From NCBI GenBank assembly GCA_020284085.1, contig JACEVL010000517.1, forward strand, positions 46,001 to 110,000: DNA of 64,000 nt. Direction: 5' to 3'. A program made the position numbers and the translations under genes. Positions 1-12,900 of the stretch are shown one piece after another (position 1 is the first letter of the stretch; each line of letters starts with the position of its first letter). The notes under the pieces were generated by a model. That model did not search any database and had not been told where the DNA came from. It saw nothing but the letters and a program-made list of their open reading frames with translations. This stretch comes from Aporrectodea caliginosa (Eukaryota; Annelida; Clitellata; Crassiclitellata; Lumbricidae).

Positions 1-310
1 TTCGTTCAAACTAACTGTTCATATGAATTGTATGGAAAATCGTTATGTCGTTTTAAAAGACTGAAATTCGAAAGGAAGAAACAAGAAATGCTCAAAATAA
101 TCTCTCGACTTTACGAGAATTACTCTATGTAGATCAATCGTGAATTCATTATAATATATAGCAAGCCTACATTATTTCATGACAGGTGATTTTCACAAGA
201 GGAACAATATCTTGACCTCTTCTGGATAGGTTGAAGTAAATTAAGGTGCTGCAATCGTGCACTAACTAGGCCTATAAGACGTTGCTATGTAAATAGTTCT
301 CGGAGGCGAG

Positions 311-601
311 GATCTTGGGTTGAATGAGCTAGGGCTGAATGATGTAGGGTTTAATGATGTAGGGCCAAATGATCTAAAATTGAATGATATAGGATTGAAT
401 TATAATCTAAGATTGAATAATCTTAGTGAGGAATTCTCTATGGTTGAATGATCTAGGGTTCAACAATATAGGGTCGAACGATCTAAGGTTGAATAATTTA
501 CGGCTGGACGATCTAAGGTTGAATGATCTAGGATTGAATGGTCTAGGGTTGAATGATGTATGGTAGAATGATCTAGGGTCGAATGATCTAGGGTAGAATG
601 C
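311..601. repeat. Degenerate 15-bp minisatellite, unit GGTTGAATGATCTAG
   Basis: About 19 diverged copies of a 15-bp unit, with substitutions such as GATGTAGGG and GATCTAAGG. No coding potential is seen. The block is bounded by ordinary AT-rich sequence. Confidence 0.85.
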
Positions 602-1300
602 AACAATTCACAATCGGATGACAGCATGAAGCATACGTACGTATTAAATGCATAAACTCAGATAGAGCACACAATCATGATCAAGTGAACAAGTTGAATC
701 CGAATATGTAAAAGGATGCAGCGATTTATAATTGGTTGAATTACTGGCTAAGATGTATCACATTTTAGGTACATTTTCAATAATCTCACTAGGTATCTTC
801 CCCGTTTGAATTAAGTCACACCTCTATCTTAAACGTTTTAAAATATGTTTTCTGCACGCTAAGTATTTCATGCTTTTATCCACAGTTTGTTAAATGCATG
901 AAGCCATAATTATTATATCGTCTGCGCTAGAACAGATTATCATGGCGTTAAGGATGAAAAGTTATGACTATGGTTAGTGTATGTCTGCTGTCTAGTTGTG
1001 GCTTTTAGCTGAATCAGTCTAGAAAGTTTTGAAGAAGCTTCAGGAGATGATGTTATATGTTGTGATCTGACTGATAAATGTTACTTAAATGTTAAATCTC
1101 CTCAGTCACCATTTGGGACCTATGAAGTTATTAAAGAGATAATGACTGAAATAATTACAACAGGGCAAAAGAGAAACTAGTTAATCAAATTAAGTAATTA
1201 AACATCCAAGGAATGCATGCAAATAGTTAACAGTATTGTGGAACTCAATACTCTAAACATTAGTCAAAACGTATGAAGTTTAAAGTTCAAGTAACATGTA
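602..1300. other. AT-rich stretch with no recognised feature
   Basis: No long ORF, repeat or RNA gene is recognised between the 15-bp minisatellite and the LINE remnant that follows. Confidence 0.5.
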
Positions 1301-1690
1301 ACAGACAGTGGACCCTGCGAATGGTTAGAGTGATGTGCGATGGATGGGGCGACACATAACGAAGTCGACGGTGAAGGCGAGGACTTCGACGGCAGACAGG
1401 TTCCACCATCGTCCTGTGGCATCAAAGACCTCATGGCTTAACTACACTTAGTCTCTCTAAGTCTCTCTAAGACTTATCAACTCGTCGTTCCGTGCACACT
1501 GACCCTTACACTGGCTTCCATGCAGGACACCCGAACTCTCTCAGTCAGACCGATTACGACGAATTCCGATTAATTAAAACGAATGTACGTCAAAGTGTGC
1601 AGTACGGATATGCAATTGGTTTAATAAAGAATATACTTAATTAATATACTTCTTAACTTACTTACTTACTTACTTACTTACTGGAACTGA
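1300..1690 (+). mobile_element. 3' end of LINE family B with (TTAC)n tail
   Basis: The segment ending CGGATATGCAATTGGTTTAA, then AAAGAATATACTTA and (CTTA)n, is repeated almost exactly at 44588-44660 after a recognisable LINE reverse-transcriptase fragment. The upstream 250 bases are probably 3' UTR of the same element, but no coding remains. The copy is heavily 5'-truncated. Confidence 0.6.
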
Positions 1691-2011
1691 CCGCTTGGCT
1701 GTGTCCAGGCGCCAACTGGACCTCAAAACTAAGCACTAATGTCCTTCTGCGCTTGTATAATAGCCTTCGTTATCTATAGCCCCATTTTAATTTCTATTCA
1801 AACCCTGTAAAAAGCCTGAGCGACCTGGATGGCTGGGAAGGTAACCAGTCTGCATATTGGCATTTTATATGCGATTTCAATCAATAGGCCTACTATCCAT
1901 TTGCACCATTCATCTCATTGACTGGCTTCCAAATAATGAGTGTTCATGAATAATGAAGCGTTGAATCGTTTATACATATTAAGAGGTCGTTGATCGAAGA
2001 TGGGGAAAGAT

Positions 2012-2083
2012 GACGTTCAGGTCATAGGTCAGGTCATGACAGGTCACGTCAGGTCATGACGTTCAGGTCATAGGTCAGGTCAT
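2012..2083. promoter_or_regulatory. Cluster of eight AGGTCA nuclear-receptor half-sites
   Basis: AGGTCA starts at 2019, 2026, 2031, 2041, 2051, 2065, 2072 and 2077, all on the plus strand. Spacings include DR1 (one base, twice), DR4 (twice) and overlapping copies. A 26-bp block is repeated with a 46-bp period, so part of the array arose by duplication. Nuclear receptors bind such direct repeats, but function here is only inferred. Confidence 0.4.
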
Positions 2084-2348
2084 AGCCTATTTCTATTTTA
2101 TTTTGTAAACTGAAAATTTCACACCAAACTTCACTTGACTAAGAAACAAACAAGTGAATCAAAAGGCTTAAAGACAATCCTTCATCGAGACAAATGCAAT
2201 AATTAAATCAAGTACATCATGTCTGTTGCGCCGCTTTACGTAGGCTATAGTTACGTAGGCCTATCTCGTTTATGGGGCCAACTTCAATAGCAAATTACTA
2301 TACAATAATAATTAGTAAGTTCATGTGACAATAAACCCTACATGGCAG

Positions 2349-2509
2349 GGACATAGCCAGGTAAAGATTTCATGGGGGGTTTTAGTTTTGGGGGTTTCTA
2401 TTGGAAATGGTCGTATATTTCTACATTTTTAGTTTTATTATAAAAGTAATAGCCTACATTTATTGGGGGGGGGTGGAACTCGTAAAAGCACCCCTTAAAT
2501 ACGCTCATG
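2349..2509 (+). mobile_element. Small MITE, same family as 10787-10966
   Basis: Runs from CATAGCCAG to a stretch ending CTTAAATACGCTCATG and contains a long G run and GTAAAAGCACCCC. The reverse complement of 10787-10966 follows the same order of motifs, so these are two copies in opposite orientation. No ORF is present. Confidence 0.55.
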
Positions 2510-2820
2510 CTATATGTGCTTTATACTTGATACAAAATGTCCATTCTGAATGCCGCTGCACTACATAACCTCTATAACCATTAGCGGAAGAACGACAGCA
2601 TCACTGATACTGTGCGTGATGAACTCCATCAATTGGCTTCCAATTAGCCATCCAATAAAGTACGAGACGTGGCTACTCGTCTACTACGGTGCTTTCACCA
2701 TTTGACTCCCAGACTCTCTCATCGCATTATGCGCCACGTCAGTTTCTTCACTCCACATCCGGTGTCATTTGAGTTCGTCAACTCACAGAAACCTGCACAT
2801 TCCCGCAACGAGAGCTAGAC

Positions 2821-3025
<205 letters not shown>

Positions 3026-3059
3026 TATACAACGAGTAGTTGATTTCATTAAAGCGTAG

Positions 3060-4420
3060 AGTTCTTAATCCTATCTATCCTGAATTCAATCAGTGAATTC
3101 TCAGACGTAGGCTACCTGAGAAACACTGTGGATCCGAATGTTCAACAGCTGCTGCGGCATCAATTCTGCACGGAAGACGTGGTCTGTAATGAAGGTGGAC
3201 AATTCGAGCGGCGATCGCGAGTACACAGCGCAAGCCGCAATCGGGCATTTGCAATTGGAATAGATGGACTGGACCGTGGCCGTGCTGATCAACGAAGAAC
3301 ATTAAATGCAATGAAGATCGATTGAAATTGACTGTCACCGAGACTTAACCGACTGAGACCCTGACGCAGTCTATGCTAACGGGAATTATTCAAATCAGTC
3401 TGCTCTGGTCAATTTCAATGGTTATCATGGTTGTAAAAGAAGTGAATTGACCCTAACTGCTGGTTACATGATCCTGTCGATTAAACTTTGCACGCTGTAT
3501 GACACCCAACAGATCTATTATACAAAATGTGGACTGTGTCTCATATTCCAAGAGCTCAGACCTCTCATTCCTTTGCATGTTACTATGATGTTAGCCTCTC
3601 TTGTCTGGGTCTGACTTCCTATATTTTCACATTCGGAAGTAGACTAGTAATGTGTCTATTAAAAAGGACACATTCTGTTGGAGGGAAACTATATCAATTG
3701 CTGCTGTACACGCGAACTTCCTCTGCAGATCTCGTTTCTACCATGCAGCTTACGGACCACAGCACTATGTACAGCGCCGCAAAACCACTGCACATATACT
3801 TAAATTAGTACTCTTAAATTAATTTAGTTCGTAAACAAAGCGGAAACAGTGACATCATCAACGAATATTTACGAATATTTACGAATATTAAAAATGACCC
3901 AATATTCACGAATATTTACGAATATTAAAGTCTGAAGTCACGAATTCTCGTTCTATGCTCTGGATCCATCCATCAGGTCTTCGATAATCGGCTCGGCCTC
4001 AGGTCAATGCATCAGGGAGCTCTTCATCTTCAGCTTCAATGTCAAACTGTATTAGTGTACGTAGTAGGCCTATAGTCTAATTTTAAAGATCTGCAATTGT
4101 GTAAACAGATTCGGCCTTAGCTTTTAAAAGTGTATGTTGTATTTTCTTTTATATTCCACTGCTCTGATTAGGGATCTTTCGAATTAAACAAATTAAATTG
4201 GAAAATTTAATTAAACTGGCTAATTAAACACCTTCAAGTTACTCGAATGTTATACATACTATATTTATTCATATTATGACTGACAGTTTGACACCCGTAG
4301 GCCTATCTATAGTTGCAGCTTAACCTGCCATAGCCTATCAGCGATGCAGGGTCTTCAACGTACGGGCCGCGCTGCTGGACACGACAGAGCCCACCAAGGT
4401 TGTCCGACAAAGGCTGCATG
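3060..4420. other. Unassigned flank with an ACGAATATTT-type short repeat
   Basis: No gene is recognised. At about 3860-3935 the motif ACGAATATTT/ACGAATATTAAA occurs five times in two clusters. The ORFs in this stretch have no family resemblance I can name. Confidence 0.4.
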
Positions 4421-5250
4421 GGGGTCGTCCATAAAGGACGTCCGCAGAAAATGACCTATTTTGGACCTCCTCCCCCTTGTCCGCATTTAGCCTCCCCCCT
4501 TCCCACCCACTTTGCGGACGTCAGCACGCGAAGACCAAAACCATTGAACAAAACAAAACACCTACATTGTGAATACTGTCATTAATAAACTACTAATTCT
4601 ATCTTACTTAAAAGCATGTTATTTAAAATGCTTATGCCGTGCATCCATTTGATCAGAAACATACTGACCAGAATAACCTTTCATGGCTGCGCACAGAGGC
4701 GGGGGGCGGTCCCGTTATGCTGCAGAGTCCACTAGCCTAGCTATGTGGAGTAGTTCTATTTAATTGTGTATTCAGCTGTCCCAGACTGCAACAGAACATT
4801 GCATGTGGCTAGGCTACATGGTTTTCTCTCCACTCTTAAAGACGCACTTTTTCAGCTGTTTGATGGCCACGTGTTGAGCGCTTCTGTGAGACTCTAAAGT
4901 GGCGCTATACAAATGTCTTGTTACATTACATTGCAAATGACGAATCAATGCAGTACAGAGCAGACTACATTAGTACCATCTTACCCAGAGCCCTTGCGGC
5001 CACGTTCTACTCTAACCTCGACTCTTCTCTATTAAGCCTATAGTGCTCCTCAGTAGATTGTCTTGAAGTGACATTATATAAATCTCTGAAAAGCATGAAT
5101 GAACCTTCTGACTGAAGTTGGTAGTTTGCGCTTTATACACAGAAATTTAGGTGCAGATGTCCGCACTGGTCATAACTCCCTTCCACCTTGTCCGCATTTG
5201 GATGACCTCCCCCTCCCCATCATTGCGGACATCCTTTACGAATGCTCCCC
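4421..5250. mobile_element. Inverted-repeat element (about 830 bp), ends GGGGTCGTCCAT...
   Basis: The left end starts GGGGTCGTCCATAAAGGACG followed by TCCGCA. The right end is its imperfect reverse complement, TGCGGACATCCTTTACGAATG then CTCCCC. Each end carries a nearby CTTGTCCGCATTT motif with C-rich flanks. The organisation parallels the MITE at 54806-55246. There is no transposase ORF. A LINE 3' remnant (about 4790-4935) lies inside it. Confidence 0.6.
4790..4940 (+). mobile_element. LINE 3'-end relic with TTACATTACATT tail
   Basis: CTCTTAAAGACGCACTTTTT resembles the C-terminal LINE coding motif (LLKTHFF). It is followed by GAGCGCTTCTGTGAGACTC and GTGGCGCTATACAAATG, the GCGC hairpin style seen at other LINE 3' ends here, and then by a short tail. 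Confidence 0.5.
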
Positions 5251-5459
5251 ATGTGCATAGTTTGCCGCTGGTGGGATCTTGGGTAATTTAAGGTCGGCAG
5301 TTCAGGAGAGGGGGGGGGTCCAGTGGGGAGGATAGCTGTCTGGGAAGGAATTGAGTAAAGTACCATTCATCAAATCATCTCTATGTTGAACTTCAGCAAC
5401 CACAAAGCAACATCCTCCTTAAACAACTAATTGATAATGTTAATTCATCAGAAGTGGTC

Positions 5460-6810
5460 TTTATTGTGCATTGAATCTATAGCATCAGGCAACAGCCAAA
5501 CGCATGATAGGTCTACTGCCAGCTGGCCTTGGATACACACACAACAATTATTTTTCTGTGTTAATTGTTTGCAACTGGAACATTTCACAGACAACTAACT
5601 TAAGCCAGAAGTGCCAAAGCCTATTTCCCCCAGGTTACGTCAGAACTATGGTGGTGCACACAAAATGAACTCGAGTTCAGGGCAACGGTGCTATTGCATG
5701 TGCTGTTTAAGTGTCTTTAACACTGCAACAAATAATTAGTGTTTTTCCATACTGTTGCAACCGAGAATTCCATATTTGTTGGTATGAACGGAGAGCAGTT
5801 ATTTCGGCGGATTTAATTTTAATACCTTGTACACTACTATATACCAAAGAATAAAAACTGCGCTCTGCTCAATGGACAGCTAGTGAAGTGAATGCAATTG
5901 TACAGTAACATGTATGATGATATTTAGGTTTTCTTTGTAAGGCCAGAGAATTCTGAGTGACTTGTAGTCTTTGCAAAATGTTTTGCAGTAACAATAATTG
6001 TTATCATTAGCAGCAGCCGATCTTAAGGTACATGTAGCATCAAGAAGATTGCAATTCTTGAACAGGAAGATGAAAAGGATGAGTCACTTCTAATGTTGGA
6101 TCTACTCCTCTGAACGAGTTTACACCAATGAGCAACTGCACTTGTTTACTTCAGGCAACATCAGTCGACGGACTGCCAGAAACAGCTAGACCCAATTACG
6201 TTAAAGAAAATGTAAGCCCAAAATTTAAGGCCAACAGCCATTAGACTATAATTATTCTTTTACAAAAATATTCATCAATCATCCTATGTATTAAAGTGCC
6301 TTTGTCAAGTCATCAAGGAATGCAAAAATTAAGGCAACTTTCAAACTACACATCATACATGAATTGCTTCATAAGTGATGAGTTAACTCCTCTCAACAAA
6401 TAACATAATACAAGAGACCAAGCAACATAGAATTTAGTCATTTCTTCTTTTGCACAACACATCATGTCATCAACAGTAATAATTGTCAAAAACCTAGTAT
6501 ATTTTCACTAGGTGTAGCCACAGTTCGTTATTTATACACAATCTGGTCGACACATTTTCCTTCAACACAGCAGTTCCTAAACCTCCGCTTTAGTGAGACA
6601 GACTGTTCTTCGAGATAAACTAAGGCTTCCGTTTTGCAAGAAACTACTCCACGTAAATGTCAACAATCATTGCTCGTGTGGATCTTCTGATCCTACAGGA
6701 AGTCTCAATTCACCTCCGCTGCTGTTGGTCATGTAATGAAGAATGTCCAAATGTACAATTCGCAGAATTTCTGCAGTTTTTGAGTAAAAAATAAATTCTT
6801 TGCTCGTGAA
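5460..6810 (-). other. Likely 3' UTR/flank of PNUTS, with a candidate poly(A) signal
   Basis: No ORF or repeat is recognised between the PNUTS stop codon and about 5.4 kb. The minus strand carries AATAAA at 5465-5460 and the weaker ATTAAA at 5816-5811, either of which could end the transcript. Which one is used cannot be seen from sequence. Confidence 0.35.
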
Positions 6811-6908
6811 CTAATGTGGTGAACCATTTCCTCGTTGGTGTAAGTAGCGACAGTTGTTTCCAAATCGACAAAAACCACTCATGAAGTGACTACACACTGG
6901 TCGAGTTC
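6811..6908 (-). CDS. PPP1R10: PNUTS terminal exon: CCCH zinc finger and stop codon
   Basis: A short last exon (98 nt) after the acceptor ATTCTGCAG. Read in the phase left by exon 16, it gives [12 protein letters not shown], then [10 protein letters not shown], then a TAG stop at 6813-6811. The spacing is C-x7-C-x5-C-x3-H, one residue shorter in the first loop than the vertebrate C-x8-C. In the family this finger is a nucleic-acid binding module at the extreme C terminus. The exon is too short for an ORF scan and was found by looking for the finger pattern on the minus strand. Confidence 0.93.
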
Positions 6909-9900
6909 CTGCAGAATTAAAACAATTTGTCCTATTAGAATATAAAAACAGATGATGCCAAGAGTTTATTTAATTCCAATCTGATTCTAAGAACTGCTGC
7001 TATTTAACTACTGGTACTAAATCGAGAAATTTTTAAGTCTGAAATAGCTGTGCCTCACTGCAATAACTTTCATGTCTCTGCAGTATGTTAATAATTTACA
7101 GTGGTGTTGAAATCAAGTAGACTATAAAAGGTTTCGAGGCAGATTTACATCTTAGGAGATGAGAGCATTACTTCAGCTTTCTAATTTAAACTCTGGAACC
7201 TAATCCAGAATCGTCTATTTAAAGTAACAATTAGTCTTATAATTCCTAAATGAACTTCAACTTCTGGCCATTTAACCAGGTATCATTAGCAATTACATAT
7301 AAACACATTGTTTTTCCAGCATACCACTAACGCATAATGATACAAGCACAAGCTTCACTTTACCTCTAGGTGGCTGATTATTCATATCTCTCGGTGGCAT
7401 CATTCTTGGAGGCATGTCCTGTGGATTCATCATTCGTTCGTTGCGACAAGACATCGGACCAGACATCGGTGGCATCCGGTTCATTTCCATGTCACCACCA
7501 CCTGTTAATTAATAACATCAATCAATGTAAATACACTTAACACAGATCACCTTTGCGTTCATTCATTCACTCATACTGAACATTTATATAGCACCTTTTC
7601 AAGAAACCTACTCAGGGTGCTTCCAACTCCAGCACAGCTAAGAAGAATAGTCTCAAGATGCGAAAAGAACATAGGAGAGAGGGTCCTGGGAAAGACGCAA
7701 AGCTCCAAGGGAAGGCCATTCCAGGTCGAGGGTCCACCACCGAGAAAGCGTGATTCTGCTTACCAGAGTTATGGACAAAAAAGACAAGGAGCAGGCCCTG
7801 TTCAGAGGAGTGGAGGGATCGAGATCCCCTAGCACTGAGGACAGGGCAACAGAGCACTGTATGAAAACAATCAAGGCCATGTCAATTTCAAATACTATTT
7901 ACTGCATAACTCTATTGTGTAAACTTATAACATCCATTGTGTACTGTAGTTTAATTGCAACATTCATATGTACAAAGCTCAATCTGAACTACATGTAACA
8001 TTTGGTATGTACAACTCTCAATACTATATTTAATAATTATCAATGGTATGCAACTGCTTTCCTTCATCAAACCATCATGATCTCTCATCTCAGCAAAGCC
8101 TAAACATCCTTGATTGCATGGAAACAGATAAATAAACTTTCCTGCAAATGAAAAACTCCCATTAAAAACATTCATAGTTTAAAGCTTAATCAAACCATTC
8201 TAGCAAAAACTGGATAAAAATAAACTTACCCATCATTGCAGGATGATTCTGAGGACCAGGTCCCATCATGAAGTCAGGTCTCATTTGTTGAAAGCCACCA
8301 CGCGGTCCACCCTGACCCATGCCAGGCCTAGGTCCCAGTAGTGGCATAATTGGCCCTGGCATATTGTTCCCTTGGCTTGATACTGACATGTCGAATCCTG
8401 GGTTGTTAACACCTTGTCGCCCATCCTGCAAAAAATGAAAACAAAATTCAGTTGACTTCATCAACAGCTATTGCATATAACTCCATGAAAAATGAACCAT
8501 TTAAGAACAGTTTAGTTTTCACTTATCTGATAGTTTCAGATAACTGAGTAATGCATATACGTCACAAACTTTGTATAAAACATTTAAATCATTTCTAATT
8601 CACTGAAGCCCATAAAAGAGTAAAAACACTGAAGTTTAGAGTTTAGCACAGGCCAGTTTAAGTGCAGTTGTGAAGAGGCAAAACCACCACAAGTGTGTAT
8701 TAATGAACTGAAGGTTAAGAAGGCCATTTTGAAACATTTTGTCATTTTGAGGTCATACTGAAATAAAGTAATGAAAGATTTATGTAACTGTTAGTGTGAC
8801 TATAAACCTCAAATAGGTTAAGTAAGTAAGTAAGTATGGTTGTCAGATGAACTTTAGTCTGCTACCAGACGATTTTATATAATTATGTTGAAAGGCCACA
8901 TTGTAGTGGATATGGGTGAAAGTGATTTAATACCAGACAATGTATGTTTCTTGCTACGCTAACATCTACTATTGTGAAGTAGCTACACCTGCACTGTATC
9001 CTTCGGTGGACTGCCTGGCATATCCGTACACAGCTGTTATCACCATGTCTGAGGTAAAGCTTTAGTCTGTATTAGCTGGGCTGCTATGTCAGGCAAGGGC
9101 ACAAATACCATAAACGTCTGGGCTGCAACTGCGACTAGTTGTGATCCCTGTATGGTGCTTAAGCAGTGGAGACATGTAATAGTATACCTAAGAATTAATA
9201 GGTGAGATTGCATTTCTTTCCACCCAACATCAGTGTATCAGAGCTATGCTGTTCAAGCCGGTGCATCATGCATATTGAATTACCAAAATTCTACTATTAA
9301 GTACAACTCAATAAGTTCTTATATCATGTGTTAATTCATCTTGTGTGTTGAACAGGTAGCACCGGGATACACGACACGTCCAGCAAATTCACACGTAAAA
9401 GGGATTGCATTGTAAGCAACTTAAATTCAGTACTATACACTAACCATCATTGGCATGTTCATGTTTGGTGGCATTTGTTGAGGCATCTGTTGCATATTGT
9501 ACATCTGCTGCATGAACGGTGGCACAGGGCCTGGCCCTGGTCTCATTTGGGGCGGCATCATCGGCGGCTGTTGCGGTGGTTGTGGTAGGCATGGATGCTG
9601 TTGCATTTCACTTTGTCCAGGTCTGATGTTACCGAAAATGTTGAGCAACGGAGTGACGACTTCAGGATTGCTGTTGGCAGGTGGAGGAATGTTATATTGG
9701 TCATAACAGACTTCACCTCCCGTTCCAGACTCCTAAAATGCCAAATTTAAATAAATAAATCCCAATTGAAATTTCACTTCTAACAAACAAACAGAGAAAG
9801 CTTCTCAGTCATGACATAAGAAAAGTAGATCCATTGACAGTTTTAAATTGTTAATATTGGTTGATTCTTAAACTTTCACCTAAACATTAAAACATATTAC

Positions 9901-12900
9901 ATGGAAACACATCTACAATTCTACATTTATTAGAATTGGCTGAAATGTTAGAAAGTATAATGGCTTAACTACAACACTGTATAAAGCTTTTAACTTTCAA
10001 TGATTAAAATACAGTTTTTAACTAGCACACCAACTACAAAGTTTAGAAAAAAATTCGGATCATGTCAATCGATGACTTACATCTGTCAGCGGAATTTCTT
10101 TTGGTTCTACCAACTCAAAGTATTCCATATCGGCCTCACCAGGGTTATCTGGAATCCTGGCAATGCATAAGAACAAAAACTATAGCAGTATATCAATCAG
10201 CAAGTAGTCAAAAGTATATATAAATGGATTAAGGAAATAAAACAAACATCACACAGAGATGTCAGGTATGCTCAATTATCTGTGTGCTAAAAAGCAAACA
10301 ATTTATGCCAGTGGTTTTAAACCTCCACACAGGCCAAGTACTCTAAAAGTTCTTCACAAGGCTAGTAACCAACAAGTCTGAACATCTTGTATGTAAATGT
10401 TTTCGAAACAGAGTTCTAACGCCTTAAACACCAGTTTCCGTTATAGAACAAAACCTTACAACACAACATGTTCCAACTAAACAGAAGACAAGGTTTCTTA
10501 AGTAGCATTTCTTACAGTTAGGCAATCAATGAATGACATTAGAATGAGGAACATTTCACCGAAACAACATTCCTGGCACAATTTATGACAATAAACTTTT
10601 ACTCATAATTTATAAAACTGAAGCTATAACTTTTGAGACATCAAAATACAAACATTATAACCTCTGTGCTTAAATATTTGCATTAGCTTCCTTTGCTGCT
10701 TCCTAATTGGCAATGATTTGTTTTAAACTGGGGCTCATAGTTTCTAAGCACTGAACTCTGCCCTATTACAATATTTACACTCAGCCATGGGCGTATTTAG
10801 GGGTGGTTTTACGGGTTCAAACCTCCCGAAATAAGTTTCAGAAAAAATTTTATGTGCTTTTACATGCAAAATATAAAAAACCTTAACTTTTGCGACGATT
10901 TTCAATGGAAACCCCCCCCCGAAATCTTAAAACCCCATCCGAAATTTTTTCTGGCTACGCCCATGAACTCAGCCATTATTCAACAAAGTCTTCTGAGAAT
11001 CATTCTCTGGTCATACATAAAACTAGAACTGTTCTTGGCAAATGAGCTTTTGGTATGAGCTTTTGGAATGCTCTCCCTGTATCCGTCTGTTGTGCCGAGT
11101 CGCTTGTGTCATTCGTAACTAAGAGTTACCTCTTTCAAACTGCTTATCCACCATAGGCTGCCTCTGTCTTGACAGACTGATCTTCTGGATACTGAGCTGA
11201 TTGTGGCTTGGTTTTGGTGTGCCACTGGTTGGTGCCTAGTGCATCAGACATTGGCATGATGGAAGCCACATTTACAATTATGAGACAGCATATGTCATGC
11301 TAAATAATTTCTTGCCTCTTCATGTTCAGCTGACCATTGTTTTAGCAACATCTACCCACTAACTGAAGACCCCCCATGCTCCCAATGAGACCAGTTGAAA
11401 TATTAATAACTTACATGCTTTTATTGAAGTATAGCACTTGCAACACACTCTGTTCACGCTCTATCTGCACTTTTCTTTCCGTACTGTTGCAACCAGGAAT
11501 GACGACAGAAGTAAGTCCAGTTATCAGCGATGGCTTTCTCCACTGGAAAAAATAGAAGCACACGCTAGCATACACTATCTTCACGAAAGTCTTAACTGAT
11601 TATGGTTTTATCAATGCCAAAGGAATCAGTTTAAGCTCAAATATTATAAAAAGAAATAAGATTTAACACAGAATGTTTCAACTCATAATGTTGCAAACAC
11701 ACATTTTTATGACAGATGAACAGATGCATGATATGAAAGTCCACCACATCTTAGTCTTTAAGCTATGCCTCAGATAATTAATGGCTAGCTATTTGAAATT
11801 AGCAATATGGTATATGTTATTAATAGGTTTAGGGTCAGTGATAGTGTTAGACTTGAGTTGTCCATAGTGTTGAAGTCAGAGTAATTTTTGTATCTGCATA
11901 ATGATGGTTCATGGCAACCTTAAGGGTTAACTTCATAAGGTTATGACATACATCACAGCTGAGGTGTGCAAGTGTAGTGATATTCATTATACTTAAGGTG
12001 ACGCATAAGCTTTTTATTGTAGGGTCATCATGGGGTCAGATTAAGGTCAATGCAGGCCCACTATGGTTTAAAGCAAGGGTAATTATAGTGCAAATGTTAG
12101 TTCTGAATCATCTACCAGAAAATGAATAGCTAAAGTAACTCATTATCAAAGCATAAACAAACTCAAAAAAGTCTTATGAATACTCAAATAAGTAATCACA
12201 TGTTGCATAATTTGTGTCACATTCGCCCATTAAACTGATTCTTGGTAACTGATTTAAAGCCAAAGATGTTAACTGTTTTGAACAACATTTTTTGATAGTT
12301 TAAATTTAAGGAATGTAGGCTTTTGCTTTACACACCAGTGATAAAAAACAATGTAATAAGTTATTATACCTGTGTTTTGGCTGCCATTGTGTCATGTGCC
12401 ATTCGCTTTACATTTTGAAACATCTGCCTTTCCATTTCCAATTCATGCTTCCTTGTTTCCGCAAAAGTGATCTTGTTTACATTAACTGCAAAATAAATGT
12501 AAATCGTAAATATTTCTGTCCCCCAATTAGGCAGCATTACTATCTGAAGTAATTGTACAGCACTTGAAAGCACTTAGCTAACTCTCACAGGCAGCCATCA
12601 TTACAAAGTGTTAAAAACTTCATTTTTCTAAGCTGTTCCATGAGGGCAGGTGACCAGTTCTGCTCTTCCACCTGATCTTCCTCCTGACACTGTTTACTAA
12701 TGAGCACAGGTGGAGTAGACATTTCAAACTATCGCAATTTACTGAGAAACAAAATCAGAAATATAAAGTTCAAAGTTAATAATTATTAATGTTCTTAATA
12801 TTATTCATATTTACTTATATTGCTTGTAAAATATAAGACAAACATGAAAACAGCATCATTTACAGATTTGAAAGATTACGTCAGCTTAAGCTTAAACTAC

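Noticed and set aside
3090..3338. Overlapping small ORFs on both strands
   Set aside because: No reverse-transcriptase, protease or other motif could be identified.
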